Shown piece by piece: positions 1-8,073 of a DNA stretch of 55,089 nt; within the stretch, counting starts at the first letter, position 1, and the number at the start of each line of letters is the position of its first letter. The stretch is taken from positions 1-55,089 of the forward strand of contig NZ_LNDC01000136.1 of the NCBI RefSeq assembly GCF_001870905.1, written 5' to 3'. The position numbers and the translations under genes were made by a program. Below the pieces are notes generated by a model that saw only the letters and a list, made by a program, of their open reading frames with translations, had not been told where the DNA came from and ran no database searches. Source of the DNA: Geitlerinema sp. PCC 9228 (GTDB lineage Bacteria > Cyanobacteriota > Cyanobacteriia > Cyanobacteriales > PCC-9228).

Positions 1-60
1 GACGGCGGCTAAAGCCGCACGGGTCGCTTTTCATCCCTGCTTTAAAAAGTCAGGGCTTTC
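1..60. mobile_element. Putative end of an IS200/IS605-type element (remnant)
   Basis: The first 60 bases do not continue the kinase reading frame that follows; in that frame there are stops at 10-12 and 43-45. They hold two compact hairpins, GCGGC-TAAA-GCCGC (about 6-19) and CCCTG-N11-CAGGG (about 35-55), joined by the phrase CGCTTTTCATCCCTG. Subterminal hairpins of this kind are typical of the ends of IS200/IS605-family elements in cyanobacteria, which insert without target duplication. The transposase or TnpB gene would lie to the left, outside the window. Identification rests on hairpin layout and remembered similarity only, so it could instead be a generic terminator-like repeat. Confidence 0.4.
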
Positions 61-909
61 AAGCTCCCGATTCATGCCGGTAAAGCCAGCTATGCCAGCG
101 ATTTGTATGCTTTGGGCGTGACCTGCGTTCGCCTGCTAACGGATATGCCGCCTTTTGACTTGTTCGACAGCAACGAGGATACTTGGGTTTGGCAGGATTA
201 TTTGGTGGACAATCACATTAGCGAGTCTTTGGGCTACGTTCTCGATAAAATGCTGGCAAGGGCTCTTAGCCAACGCTACACCAGCGCCCAACAGATTTTA
301 GACGAGCTCAACCGTCATTCTCCCACGCGATCGTCGTCAGTGAATAGTGAGAGGAGCAATGCTTCTGCCTCAGCAGCGTCGGTATCCGACCCCATTGAAC
401 CAACCATCTTGCAACTACAACCAACGCCGCGTCTGAAAATCACTTATTTGCTCTGGGCTGTGGGGTTGATTGCTGGTAACGTAGCCAATCCCCTGCGCGG
501 TTTGCATCGTTTCTACAACGGTAAATTCGTGACGGGATTCCTGTGGATGTTGCCTTTGGTGGGAGATATTGGCACGATCTTGGATTTGTTTTTGATTCCA
601 TCGCTGGTGCAAGAATATGAAAGTCGCACCAAAGCCAAATACGGTTTGTCACCCCGAGGGGTTCCCCTAGAATCTTCTCCCGCCATCACGGAAACGATGA
701 CTTCTCCCACACACGAGGATTTAAAGCTCAAGGTATTGCAAACAGCTAGAGACAAAGGGGGTGTCGTTTCTGTTGAACAACTGGCGGTGGATACGCAAAT
801 TGCTGTCCAGGATGTGGAGATGCTCTTGCGAGAGTTGGAAATGGAAGGTTTGGCTGAGGTGAACAGCGACGAAACGGGTACGTTGGTGTATTGGTTTCAC
901 GATGTTTAG
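61..909 (+). pseudogene. Serine/threonine protein kinase with TM2 domain, 5'-truncated
   Basis: The reading frame opens inside a eukaryotic-type kinase C-lobe: the segment SDLYALGVTCVRLLTDMPPF is subdomain IX, followed by the helix ending in AQQILDELN. The catalytic loop, DFG motif, ATP-binding lobe and any start codon are missing; in frame, the sequence runs upstream only to the stop at 43-45, inside an insertion-like segment. Downstream of the kinase remnant come a serine/alanine-rich linker, a TM2 domain (two hydrophobic segments around NPLRGLHRFYNGKF and GDIGTILDLFLIP, roughly 215-270 residues before the window gene would normally end) and a C-terminal winged-helix-like segment of about 60 residues ending in VYWFHDV. 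It cannot phosphorylate anything as it stands. Whether the 5' half survives left of an insertion cannot be seen. Confidence 0.7.
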
Positions 910-915
910 AGAGTG

Positions 916-1620
916 TCAACAGTAGCCATTTTCGGCTAAAAATTCTGGGGTTAGGTCTTCTCTAGCAGCAGTATGGGGAGATGTGGAGTTGGGTTGTACG
1001 TGTTGGCGCAGGAGTTTTTCGGCGTATTTGCCGAGGAGGTCAGTTTCTAAATTAACCAAACTTCCCGGTCGGAGGTGGCATAGGTTGGTGTGGTGGTAAG
1101 TATGGGGGATGACAGCGACGCGAAACCAATTGCCCCCATCGTCGCAGTCCGATATGGTTAAACTAATGCCGTTAATCGCTATACTACCTTTGGATACGAT
1201 ATAGGGAGCGATGTGTTTTTGCCAGGTTTGTATGTGGTCGGGGGCTGGTCCAAACACTATTTCCCAAGCAGTGGCGGTTTCCACCACAGTTTCCAAACCA
1301 CCCATGCCATCGACGTGGCCGGAAACGAAATGGCCGCCGAGTTTGCTGCCGACACGCAAGGCGGATTCTAGGTTAACGGGTTGGCCGGAAGCGTTGCCCA
1401 AAGTGCTGCGGCGGAGAGTTTCTGGGGAGACGCTGGCGATAAAGCCCGATGGTAGAATTTTTTCTACGGTGAGGCAAATGCCATCTACAGCAATGCTATC
1501 GCCAATAGCTAAATCTTCGGCGATCGCGGCGGGGGCATGGACGGCTTCCCACGAAATTTCTAGGCGATCGCTGCCGATTGCATTGATGGTCCCTACAGTT
1601 TGTATAATTCCGGTAAACAC
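916..1620 (-). CDS. ribE: Riboflavin synthase, alpha subunit
   Basis: Riboflavin synthase dismutates two 6,7-dimethyl-8-ribityllumazines to riboflavin in the cytoplasm. The 234-residue product starts with the family hallmark FTGIIQ and has two tandem lumazine-binding barrels: the first contains GDSIAVDGICLTV and GGHFVSGHVDG, the second GSIAINGISLTI, and it ends with NLETDLLGKYAEKLL. I chose the GTG at 1620 because it places FTGIIQ at the N-terminus and has AAGGAG six bases upstream; an upstream in-frame codon would add 25 residues unlike the family. The C-terminus has about 25 extra residues after the last barrel helix. It stands convergent to the kinase remnant, with only 6 bases between stops. 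Confidence 0.93.
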   Translation of the reverse strand: MFTGIIQTVGTINAIGSDRLEISWEAVHAPAAIAEDLAIGDSIAVDGICLTVEKILPSGFIASVSPETLRRSTLGNASGQPVNLESALRVGSKLGGHFVSGHVDGMGGLETVVETATAWEIVFGPAPDHIQTWQKHIAPYIVSKGSIAINGISLTISDCDDGGNWFRVAVIPHTYHHTNLCHLRPGSLVNLETDLLGKYAEKLLRQHVQPNSTSPHTAAREDLTPEFLAENGYC

Positions 1621-1984
1621 AGCCAACTCCTTGTTTGCAAACACCAGCTGACAAAAATCCCCGTCAGGTAGGGGGAACCACCAAAAATCTAGCACAGCAG
1701 CGATATAGATGGACCAAGCAGCATGGCACTCGGTTGGCTATTCACTCCGATCGAGATGGCTATAAAATAAAATAGAGAATACTGTGGGGACTGTTCTAGG
1801 TTGGTTCGTTGGGTGCTGTAGCTTGACGACAGCAAAGGTTCCCGATGGAACGGTTAAAACCCGCATCCTATATAGGAAAAGCCCTATTGTATTTCCTAGA
1901 ATTAGAGGTAGCTTCCCATCGACCCTTCATGCTTTTCCTTGGAACGAAGCGTGCTTTTGCCGATGTTTTCACGAGGCTGAACCC

Positions 1985-2491
1985 ATGATTGAAATGAAAG
2001 TTGCTGGTATTGCTCTAGATGCAGCTACCAGGAGTCCCATTGTACTGCTCAAAGATAATTCCGAACGCCGCGCCTTGCCGATCTATATCGGTCAAGACCA
2101 AGCTAGAGCCATTATTGGTGCGATTGAAAACCAAAAACCACCGCGTCCGCTAACCCACGACCTCATGGCCAATTTCTTGGATGAGTGGGATATGGTACTG
2201 GAAAAGGTGGTGGTCCATGCCCTGCAGGACAATACATTTTATGCCTTGCTGATGATTCGCCAAGGGGATACCAAAAAAGAAATTGACGCCCGCCCTAGCG
2301 ATGCGATCGCGTTGGCTTTACGTACGGATAGCCCCATCTGGGTCATGGAAGAAGTGATTGCTGATGCTTCGATTCCCGTTGACCGGGATGCTGATGAGGC
2401 GGAACGCCAAGCGTTTCACGATTTTGTTTCCAATTTGCGACCGGAGGATTTTATTCAACGGGGCGGTTCCGCAGGGGCAGAAAGTCAGTAA
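1985..2491 (+). CDS. Bifunctional nuclease (DUF151) family protein
   Basis: The 168-residue protein is a bifunctional nuclease domain (DUF151/BFN) protein. Visible family features are the start MIEMKVAGIALD, the block RALPIYIGQDQARAI, the glutamate/asparagine helix AIIGAIENQ, HDLMANFLDEW and the closing ARPSDAIALALR. Family members have been reported with weak RNase/DNase activity in plants, and the domain is common in cyanobacteria and Thermotoga; the cellular role here is not known. The reading frame stays open for 67 codons upstream, but I start at the ATG at 1985 because the homologous region begins exactly there. The upstream 280 bases contain an AT-rich stretch (TATAAAATAAAATAG near 1760) that may be its promoter. 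Confidence 0.85.
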   Translation: MIEMKVAGIALDAATRSPIVLLKDNSERRALPIYIGQDQARAIIGAIENQKPPRPLTHDLMANFLDEWDMVLEKVVVHALQDNTFYALLMIRQGDTKKEIDARPSDAIALALRTDSPIWVMEEVIADASIPVDRDADEAERQAFHDFVSNLRPEDFIQRGGSAGAESQ

Positions 2492-2529
2492 CCCAGCTTC
2501 CTCCCCAGGCAAGGCGAAACTTGAAGTTC

Positions 2530-2546
2530 GTCATTGGTCATTGGTC
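2530..2546. repeat. Short heptamer tandem repeat GTCATTG
   Basis: Between the DUF151 gene and the aldo/keto reductase gene, the heptamer GTCATTG is repeated 2.4 times head to tail. Heptanucleotide tandem repeats of this kind (STRR-like) are common in intergenic DNA of filamentous cyanobacteria. No function is evident. Confidence 0.45.
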
Positions 2547-2614
2547 GCGACCTGACCTATCAAGGTTCGGGCTAATGGCTGATGGCGATTGGTGTTTTTT
2601 TAGATTGGATCAAC

Positions 2615-3748
2615 ATGCACTACAAACGCTTTGGCCGCACCAACCGTCTCATATCGGTTTTTTCGGTGGGAACGATGCGATGCCTTCGTAGCGAAGAAAT
2701 GGCAATAGCTACTGTCCGCGAGGCTGTCCGCCAAGGCATCAACCATATCGAAACGGCACGGGGGTACGGTCGCAGTGAGGTGTATCTGGGCAAGGCGTTG
2801 CAAGCTGGTTTGCCCCTACCGCGCCGGCAGTTGTTTGTCACTACCAAAATTCCGCCCCTGGAAAGCGCCGACCAAATGGAGCGCTATATTGACGAATCCC
2901 TGCAACGGCTGCAGCTTGACTTTATCGACGGACTGGCTGTTCACGGTATCAATACTTGGGACCACCTCGATAGGGTGCTGGCTGCCGATGGTTGTCGCCG
3001 CGGATGGGAACGGGCTTTGGCTGATGGTCGCGTACGCCATGTGGGTTTCTCTACCCACGCGCCTTTAGAAATTGTCCAGCAATCTATCCTATCAAATTTA
3101 TTCGATTTTGTCAATCTGCATTATTACTATTTTTACCAGCGCCTCCATAAAGCTGTGGATCTTGCCTGGGAGCAAGATATGGGGGTATTTATTATCTCCC
3201 CTGCCGATAAAGGGGGACAATTGTTTGCGCCACCGGCCAAACTCCAGCAGTTGTGCCAGCCTTTTACACCGTTGGAACTAACCTATCGATTTTTGTTAAG
3301 CGATCGCCGGGTGACTACCCTCAGCGTTGGTCCTGCCAATCCCGAACAGTTGCAAGAAGCCGTTCGACTGGGCGATCGCAGCGAACCGCTAACGGCGCAA
3401 GAAGCCGCCACCCTACAAAAACTCAAATCCACCGCCGATGCTGCCTTGGGAAGCGACAAATGCAGCCAATGCTACCAATGCCTCCCCTGTCCAGAAGAAA
3501 TTAACATTCCCGAGGTTTTGCGACTGCGCAATTTAGCCGTAGCCTACGACATGAGCGAATTTGGCAAGTATCGCTACCGTATGTTTGAAAATGCCGGTCA
3601 CTGGTTCCCTGGTCGTAAGGGCAACCGCTGTACTGAATGTGGCGATTGTCTGCCTCGCTGTCCGGAAAATCTGGATATTCCCAAACTCCTAGGAGATACC
3701 CACGAACGCCTCAAGGGTCGCGAAGGTCGCCGCCTGTGGGAATTTTAA
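2615..3748 (+). CDS. Aldo/keto reductase with C-terminal 4Fe-4S motifs
   Basis: The 377-residue protein is an aldo/keto reductase TIM barrel (about 1-290) fused to a cysteine-rich tail. The barrel starts MHYKRFGRTNRLISVFSVGT and carries the AKR elements GINHIETARGYGRSE (Asp is replaced by Glu-Thr-Ala-Arg-Gly-Tyr, keeping the tyrosine), LDFIDGLAVHGI and FVNLHYYYF. The tail has CSQCYQCLPCP and CTECGDCLPRCP, each resembling half or a whole ferredoxin-type cluster motif. Members of this family are NAD(P)H-linked oxidoreductases whose substrate is unknown. I start at the ATG at 2615, where the family N-terminus lies; an ATG 33 bases upstream is in frame but adds unrelated residues. It is the first gene of a possible pair with the short gene 13 bases downstream. 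Confidence 0.87.
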   Translation: MHYKRFGRTNRLISVFSVGTMRCLRSEEMAIATVREAVRQGINHIETARGYGRSEVYLGKALQAGLPLPRRQLFVTTKIPPLESADQMERYIDESLQRLQLDFIDGLAVHGINTWDHLDRVLAADGCRRGWERALADGRVRHVGFSTHAPLEIVQQSILSNLFDFVNLHYYYFYQRLHKAVDLAWEQDMGVFIISPADKGGQLFAPPAKLQQLCQPFTPLELTYRFLLSDRRVTTLSVGPANPEQLQEAVRLGDRSEPLTAQEAATLQKLKSTADAALGSDKCSQCYQCLPCPEEINIPEVLRLRNLAVAYDMSEFGKYRYRMFENAGHWFPGRKGNRCTECGDCLPRCPENLDIPKLLGDTHERLKGREGRRLWEF

Positions 3749-3761
3749 ATGCCGTACAAGG

Positions 3762-4328
3762 ATGCACATCATGCCTGTCTTTCGCTCCATCCACCATATC
3801 TGCCTGCTTGCTTTTCTGGGAGGGAGCTTTTGGCTGTCTCCTACCGCCATCGCACAACCCAGTGATGGGGATAATTTCCCCAAATATCCTACTCCCCTAG
3901 TAATTCCTTCCCTGGAACCGCCCAATTTTGAGCCTTTGCAAGCAGGAGAAACCAATCAAGACCGTTCCCTGCGGACGATCGACGATATTTCTCGGGAAGG
4001 ACTGACCCCTCCCAGTCTGTGGTGGTCCCGCGAACAGCTGCAGTATCAAGTTCTAGAAAATTGGATCGTCTCCCCGGAAACCCAGCAGGTGGATTTGCTG
4101 GTGAATCGCCAGGTATGGAGTTTTATGAAGTATCTGGCACGCTATCAATTTGTCAACCGTATGGGAACGGCCGCACAGGATTTTGGCTACAACATCCGTG
4201 TATTTAACCGCCAGCAAGATTTGTTGGCTGTATACAACTGCAGTACGGGGGGCGATTTTTGTCGCGTTTGGATCGATACTGCTGGCAAAGGTGGTAGTTT
4301 GCGCGGCAGCGGCGGTTTTGATTTTTAA
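3762..4328 (+). CDS. Secreted protein of unknown function
   Basis: The 188-residue product has a clear signal peptide (charged start, hydrophobic ICLLAFLGGSFWLSP, cleavage near AIAQ-PS) and should be periplasmic or attached to the outside of the inner membrane. The mature part is mainly hydrophilic, with the block SLWWSREQLQYQVLENWIV, a tyrosine-rich YLARYQFVNRMGTAAQDFGYNIRVFN and an end containing two cysteines (YNCSTGGDFCRVWID) that could form a disulfide. I recognise it only as a conserved cyanobacterial hypothetical. It follows the reductase by 13 bases and is probably cotranscribed. A second ATG nine bases in is an alternative start. Confidence 0.75.
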   Translation: MHIMPVFRSIHHICLLAFLGGSFWLSPTAIAQPSDGDNFPKYPTPLVIPSLEPPNFEPLQAGETNQDRSLRTIDDISREGLTPPSLWWSREQLQYQVLENWIVSPETQQVDLLVNRQVWSFMKYLARYQFVNRMGTAAQDFGYNIRVFNRQQDLLAVYNCSTGGDFCRVWIDTAGKGGSLRGSGGFDF

Positions 4329-4567
4329 TTGAACTCCCCACTTCAAAAAATAAAATTTTCCTGCTTAGATGTTTGAGCGAAGGAGTCTCAACCGAAACCT
4401 TCCCCTGCGCTAGGGGCTTTGAAAAATTTTCCTTTTGGGGAAACTGGGGAAAATTGGCTTCCTAGCTAAGCCAGGATTGTCTGCTTCTATAATAGAAAGA
4501 TACCAGAAAATCCAAAATTTGTCAATATTTCGATCCCAAATTCCCCTTCCTTTTCCTGTTGCCGGCA

Positions 4568-5686
4568 TCAAACTTGGCTGCGAACCTGCTGCCAAAGAGC
4601 CTGATAGTCCTTAACTAGTTCCCGAGATAGGGGTTCCAAGAATTCGCTGCTGTCGAGAATCCCTGGCGAGGGAGCTAGAACAGAACGGTATGATTCGGGA
4701 ATTTCCTTAGCATCGCTGGCAGAGAGAACGGGAGACGATCCTTTGCTCAGCAACGCCAGTTGCAAAGCAATTTCCGGTTGCAAATAAAAATCCAACCATT
4801 GGTGGAGCGTAGATGTCAGTGGGGAACTTGCCGATGGCTCTGGTAAAGCCGGACATACCCACACATCTTCCCATAAAGCCGTTCCCGAGGTTGGCATAGC
4901 GATCGCGATTTCCCGGTGGCTGGACAAAGCCGGCAAAATATCGGTGGACCACCCCACTGCCACCCAGGTATCCCCGAGAATCAATGGTTCTAGATAGGTA
5001 GTGGAATTGTAAAACTTCACCTGTTGGTGTAGCGATCGCAGTTCGGATTCTAACTGGGGAACCTCTGCCAGGGAAGTCTGATTGTAAGAAAACCCCAACT
5101 TTTTCAGGGTCAACCCAATCGTTTCCCGGGGATTGTCCAAAAGCGAGAGGCGTTGTTTGAGTTGGGGACGCCACAAATCCGACCAATCCTGGGGTAGCCA
5201 GTCTAGTTTGTCCTGGCGGTAGGCAATGACCGTACATCCCCAGCGATAGGGAACTCCCCACACTTGACCGTTTTCGTCGAGATGGCCTTGCCGGTTGCGG
5301 CGAACTGGGGTTTGCCAGCGTGGGGAAAGCTGCGACCAACGGGTAAGGTGGTCGGTTTTGACCGGATGAATGAGGTTTTGCGCGATCGCTTGGCTGAGCC
5401 AGTAATCCCCCAAAGTAACCACATGGGGACGGCGCGGGGTCCTTTCGGAAATGTCCACCCGTTGTTGCCAAGTTTTTAAAAAAGCAAACAAATCCTGCAA
5501 TTGCTGTTCCGATTCTGCATGGAAGGGAACCTCGGCGGCAGGTTGAAATTTATTTAAAATCCGCAGGGGAACGGAATTTTTCAAAAAGCGGACACGAAAT
5601 GCATTTTGGCTGCTGCCACCGCATCCGGAAAGGAGGAACCCCAGAGCCAGCAAACCAGTCCCAAAAAGAAAATCGCGGCGATACAT
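4568..5686 (-). CDS. Extracellular solute-binding lipoprotein, PotD-like, Tat type
   Basis: This 372-residue protein belongs to the periplasmic binding proteins of the spermidine/putrescine or iron type (COG0687-like). The N-terminus MYRRDFLFGTGLLALGFLLSGCG combines a twin-arginine pattern (RRDFL) with a lipobox (LSGC), so it should be folded before export and lipid-anchored. The mature part shows type II binding-protein landmarks: VVTLGDYWLSQAI, WGVPYRWGCTVIAYR, NPRETIGLTLKKLGFSYN and GWSTDILPAL. The ATG at 5686 is chosen because it gives this signal peptide; the frame extends 53 codons further upstream into the preceding gene. It follows the lyase-family gene by 37 bases on the same strand. 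No permease or ATPase gene is near, so its transporter, if any, lies elsewhere. Confidence 0.85.
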   Translation of the reverse strand: MYRRDFLFGTGLLALGFLLSGCGGSSQNAFRVRFLKNSVPLRILNKFQPAAEVPFHAESEQQLQDLFAFLKTWQQRVDISERTPRRPHVVTLGDYWLSQAIAQNLIHPVKTDHLTRWSQLSPRWQTPVRRNRQGHLDENGQVWGVPYRWGCTVIAYRQDKLDWLPQDWSDLWRPQLKQRLSLLDNPRETIGLTLKKLGFSYNQTSLAEVPQLESELRSLHQQVKFYNSTTYLEPLILGDTWVAVGWSTDILPALSSHREIAIAMPTSGTALWEDVWVCPALPEPSASSPLTSTLHQWLDFYLQPEIALQLALLSKGSSPVLSASDAKEIPESYRSVLAPSPGILDSSEFLEPLSRELVKDYQALWQQVRSQV

Positions 5687-5723
5687 AGTTTCAAGGGGTC
5701 TGTAGACGATGGATTGGTGCGAG

Positions 5724-6368
5724 CTATCCCTCAGCCTGTCGCTGTTCCAAGCCAAATCCCACCAAATTGACCGTGGTGGGAGGTTGGTTTTGGTGGGGGG
5801 GACGTTCGTAGGTAATAATGGTACGCAGGCGCTGGTCGGGAGCAATAAAACGCATGCGATCGACCGCCACGGAACGACGGTAAAATGTGGTCATTTCCAA
5901 GGCTTGGCGGGTGGGTTGGTAGGTAAACCGTCCGGCAATCGCACCTGTTTCCGAGTACCCTTGGTCGCGTAAGTAGTATCCCCGAATTACTTCCTCGTCG
6001 CGTTCGGATACTTCCGCTGCTGCTGGAACCGGGATGGGGGAAGTTTCCCACCTATCGGATGGCAGGTAGCGGTCCGGGACGAACAAGGCATTTAAACTCA
6101 TAGAGACCTGTTCGCCGGTTTCCGACACCGTATCAAAATGAATGGCAAAGCCGGGGATTTCTTTATTTTGAGGAATTTTGGGCTCTATTGCTTTGACTTG
6201 CGCCCCACCAAGGGAGGATATGATATTTTGCTTGTATGCCTCTTCGAGAGGCCGTACGGTGAACTCCGTATGGGAGCGTTCGATTTCGTTTTTGAGCGTA
6301 TAGTGATAGGTTCTTTCCGTGGTCCAGCGACCGGAACAAGCCGTAAAAAAGTCTGGAAAACTGAGCAT
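5724..6368 (-). CDS. Phycobiliprotein lyase, CpcS/CpeS family
   Basis: Lyases of this family attach phycobilin chromophores to cysteines of phycobiliproteins. The 214-residue product begins FPDFFTACSGRWTTERTYHY, the family opening (aromatic-FF, G-x-W, xRTYHY), and its second half has GYYLRDQGYSETGAIAGRFTY, then MTTFYRRSVAVDRMRFIAPDQRLRT, which matches the lipocalin-like barrel strands of CpcS/CpeS with the MEERIWFASPNLRLR-type segment. It is longer than the usual 170-190 residues because of an insertion around PSDRWETSPIPVPAAA and is a divergent member, so the target phycobiliprotein cannot be named. I start at the ATG at 6368, preceded by a purine-rich AAGAAAAAAG. It heads a two-gene unit with the solute-binding lipoprotein. 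Confidence 0.78.
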   Translation of the reverse strand: MLSFPDFFTACSGRWTTERTYHYTLKNEIERSHTEFTVRPLEEAYKQNIISSLGGAQVKAIEPKIPQNKEIPGFAIHFDTVSETGEQVSMSLNALFVPDRYLPSDRWETSPIPVPAAAEVSERDEEVIRGYYLRDQGYSETGAIAGRFTYQPTRQALEMTTFYRRSVAVDRMRFIAPDQRLRTIITYERPPHQNQPPTTVNLVGFGLEQRQAEG

Positions 6369-6457
6369 TCTTTTTTCTTGAGTTCTAAAATTTTTACTTT
6401 TTCCAAAGACAAAAGTAGGTAAACCTTTTGATATGGCATACCAGGAGTGAACGGAAT

Positions 6458-7726
6458 ATGCGATCGCTAAAAAACCATTCTCCCACAATTTTTACCATTG
6501 TCCTAGCCAGCAGCACATCCCTATTGGCTGCCCCCAGCTACGGACAAACGCCACCTAGTTCCCATCCTACCCCAACCAGCGAGTCCCTGGCCCCACCAAC
6601 CAATCCGGCTCTGCGGGAAAATGCCAGCCATTTGCTGCAACCGGAGGATACGGGGACCTTGGCTGCTCCCATTGCTCAAGAACCGCCAGGCAACGACGAT
6701 GGTGGTGGATTTTCCATTTTTGCTTTTCCCAGCAACAGTTCTGCCAAAGGCTGGTTCGGACAAATTGAGGCCAGTCTGGGAAATATAGAAGCCAGTTTTG
6801 AAGCTGGCGAACAGACTTTCGGCTACGAGTTGGCATACGACAAAGACCCCACCATGGAGGAGGTGGGATATCGCCTGTCGTTTTTTAACAGCCGTTCCCC
6901 CGAAGGCGTTTTTATCCACGGCGGTCAAGATGTGGAACTGGTCCACGAACATACTCCCTGGGTGCACCGGTTGGGAGGGGAAGTGGAAGTTTCCCAAAAG
7001 GTCCATCCCGATGTTACCCTCAGCGCCGGCATTGGCTACCAACGGGTGTCTGTCCGCAACCGCGCTTTTACCGATGAAGTTCAGGAACGGGATGAGTTTG
7101 GCAATCGCCTTACCTTCGGGGAAGACGGTCAAGACGACTTGGTAACCCTCAATTTTGGGTTGGTGGGAGAAAGTCTCAATCGAGAAGTGTTTCCCACCAG
7201 TGGTTCCAAACTCAAGGTAGGGGTGGAACAATCCCTTCCCATTGGCTTTGGCGATATTGCTTTCAATCGCATTACCGCCGGCTACAGCCAGTATGTTCCC
7301 TTGGCGGAAGAACAAACCCTACTGTTGAATTTGCAGGGGGGTCATACGATTGGCGATTTGCCTCCTTACGAAGGGTTTAGCTTGGGAGGTAGGAAGTCTG
7401 TACGCGGTTATAGCGCCGGCGAACTGGGAACTGGACGTACATTTTTGCAGGCGACGGCGGAGTATCGTTTTCCTTTGTTTGGTGAAGTAGATTTGCCGCT
7501 GTTGCGGACAATTAATGGCGCTGCTTTTGTGGATTTTGGTACGGATTTCGATACGGCGGAAACGGTGAAAGGCGAACCGGCAGACGAACGGGATAAAGCC
7601 GGAACGGGTTTTGGTGTCGGTGTTGGTTTGCGGGTAGATTCGGAGTTTGGTCCGTTACTGCTGGATTTGGGTGTTGCCGACCAAGGAGACGTTAGCCTCC
7701 ACTTTAGTTTTGGAGAACGATTCTAA
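6458..7726 (+). CDS. Omp85/BamA-type outer-membrane barrel lacking POTRA domains
   Basis: The 422-residue protein has a signal peptide (FTIVLASSTSLLAAPSYGQ), a proline/serine-rich stretch of about 80 residues, and then the C-terminal 16-strand barrel of the Omp85 surface-antigen family. The diagnostic block is GFSLGGRKSVRGYSAGELG followed by YRFPLFGEVDLPLL, FVDFGTDF, GTGFGVGVGLRVDS and a final phenylalanine in HFSFGERF, the usual barrel-assembly signal. The lid-loop VRGY motif is intact. No POTRA repeats are present, unlike BamA or TamA (700-900 residues). Short cyanobacterial and plastid Omp85 relatives of this kind are known, but their role is unclear. The ATG at 6458 follows AGGAG by ten bases. 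It is divergent from the lyase gene with 89 bases between starts. Confidence 0.85.
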   Translation: MRSLKNHSPTIFTIVLASSTSLLAAPSYGQTPPSSHPTPTSESLAPPTNPALRENASHLLQPEDTGTLAAPIAQEPPGNDDGGGFSIFAFPSNSSAKGWFGQIEASLGNIEASFEAGEQTFGYELAYDKDPTMEEVGYRLSFFNSRSPEGVFIHGGQDVELVHEHTPWVHRLGGEVEVSQKVHPDVTLSAGIGYQRVSVRNRAFTDEVQERDEFGNRLTFGEDGQDDLVTLNFGLVGESLNREVFPTSGSKLKVGVEQSLPIGFGDIAFNRITAGYSQYVPLAEEQTLLLNLQGGHTIGDLPPYEGFSLGGRKSVRGYSAGELGTGRTFLQATAEYRFPLFGEVDLPLLRTINGAAFVDFGTDFDTAETVKGEPADERDKAGTGFGVGVGLRVDSEFGPLLLDLGVADQGDVSLHFSFGERF

Positions 7727-8073
7727 GAGCATTTCTGAAAAAGAACGATTGTCTAAGATTTTCTTATTGCTCTGGTAGGGGTGCTTTGCGAAGTGCCCCT
7801 ACAAAAAGGAATTAGATGATACGATTTCTGAGGTGGAATTTGGTGTTGCTATAGGGTAAAAGGGGCAACTACGGGGGATTTCCCTACAAAAAATGGTGAT
7901 TCTTGCGGAGCGAATCTGGTATAAAATATCAGGGGGACTGGCGCGTTGGATTTCTTGCAAGATTTAACAAATGAGCGGCGATTTTTATTTTGCTAAAATT
8001 TCTAGAAATGTTATAATTTAAGGTTAGGGAATTTTCCTTCGATCGGACTCCCCATCTTCTCTTTGTTTTCCCT
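7727..8073. other. Intergenic region with hairpin repeats, no gene seen
   Basis: The 347 bases between the convergent Omp85 and S4-domain genes hold no plausible coding frame. They contain the hairpin described at 7775-7802, a second imperfect G/C-rich pair (GGGGGATTTCCC near 7873) and a phrase GAATCTGGTATAAAAT near 7912 that resembles the ends of the repeat at 30448-30566. This looks like decayed repeat DNA. Confidence 0.5.
7775..7802. repeat. Dispersed hairpin repeat, copy 1
   Basis: GTAGGGG and CCCCTAC form a 7-bp stem, continued across a small internal loop by CTT/AAG with a TGCG loop. The core TTTGCGAAGT and the flanking stem recur at 30778-30805, so this is a dispersed repeat and not a gene-specific terminator. 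It could still fold in RNA and block read-through. Confidence 0.55.
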
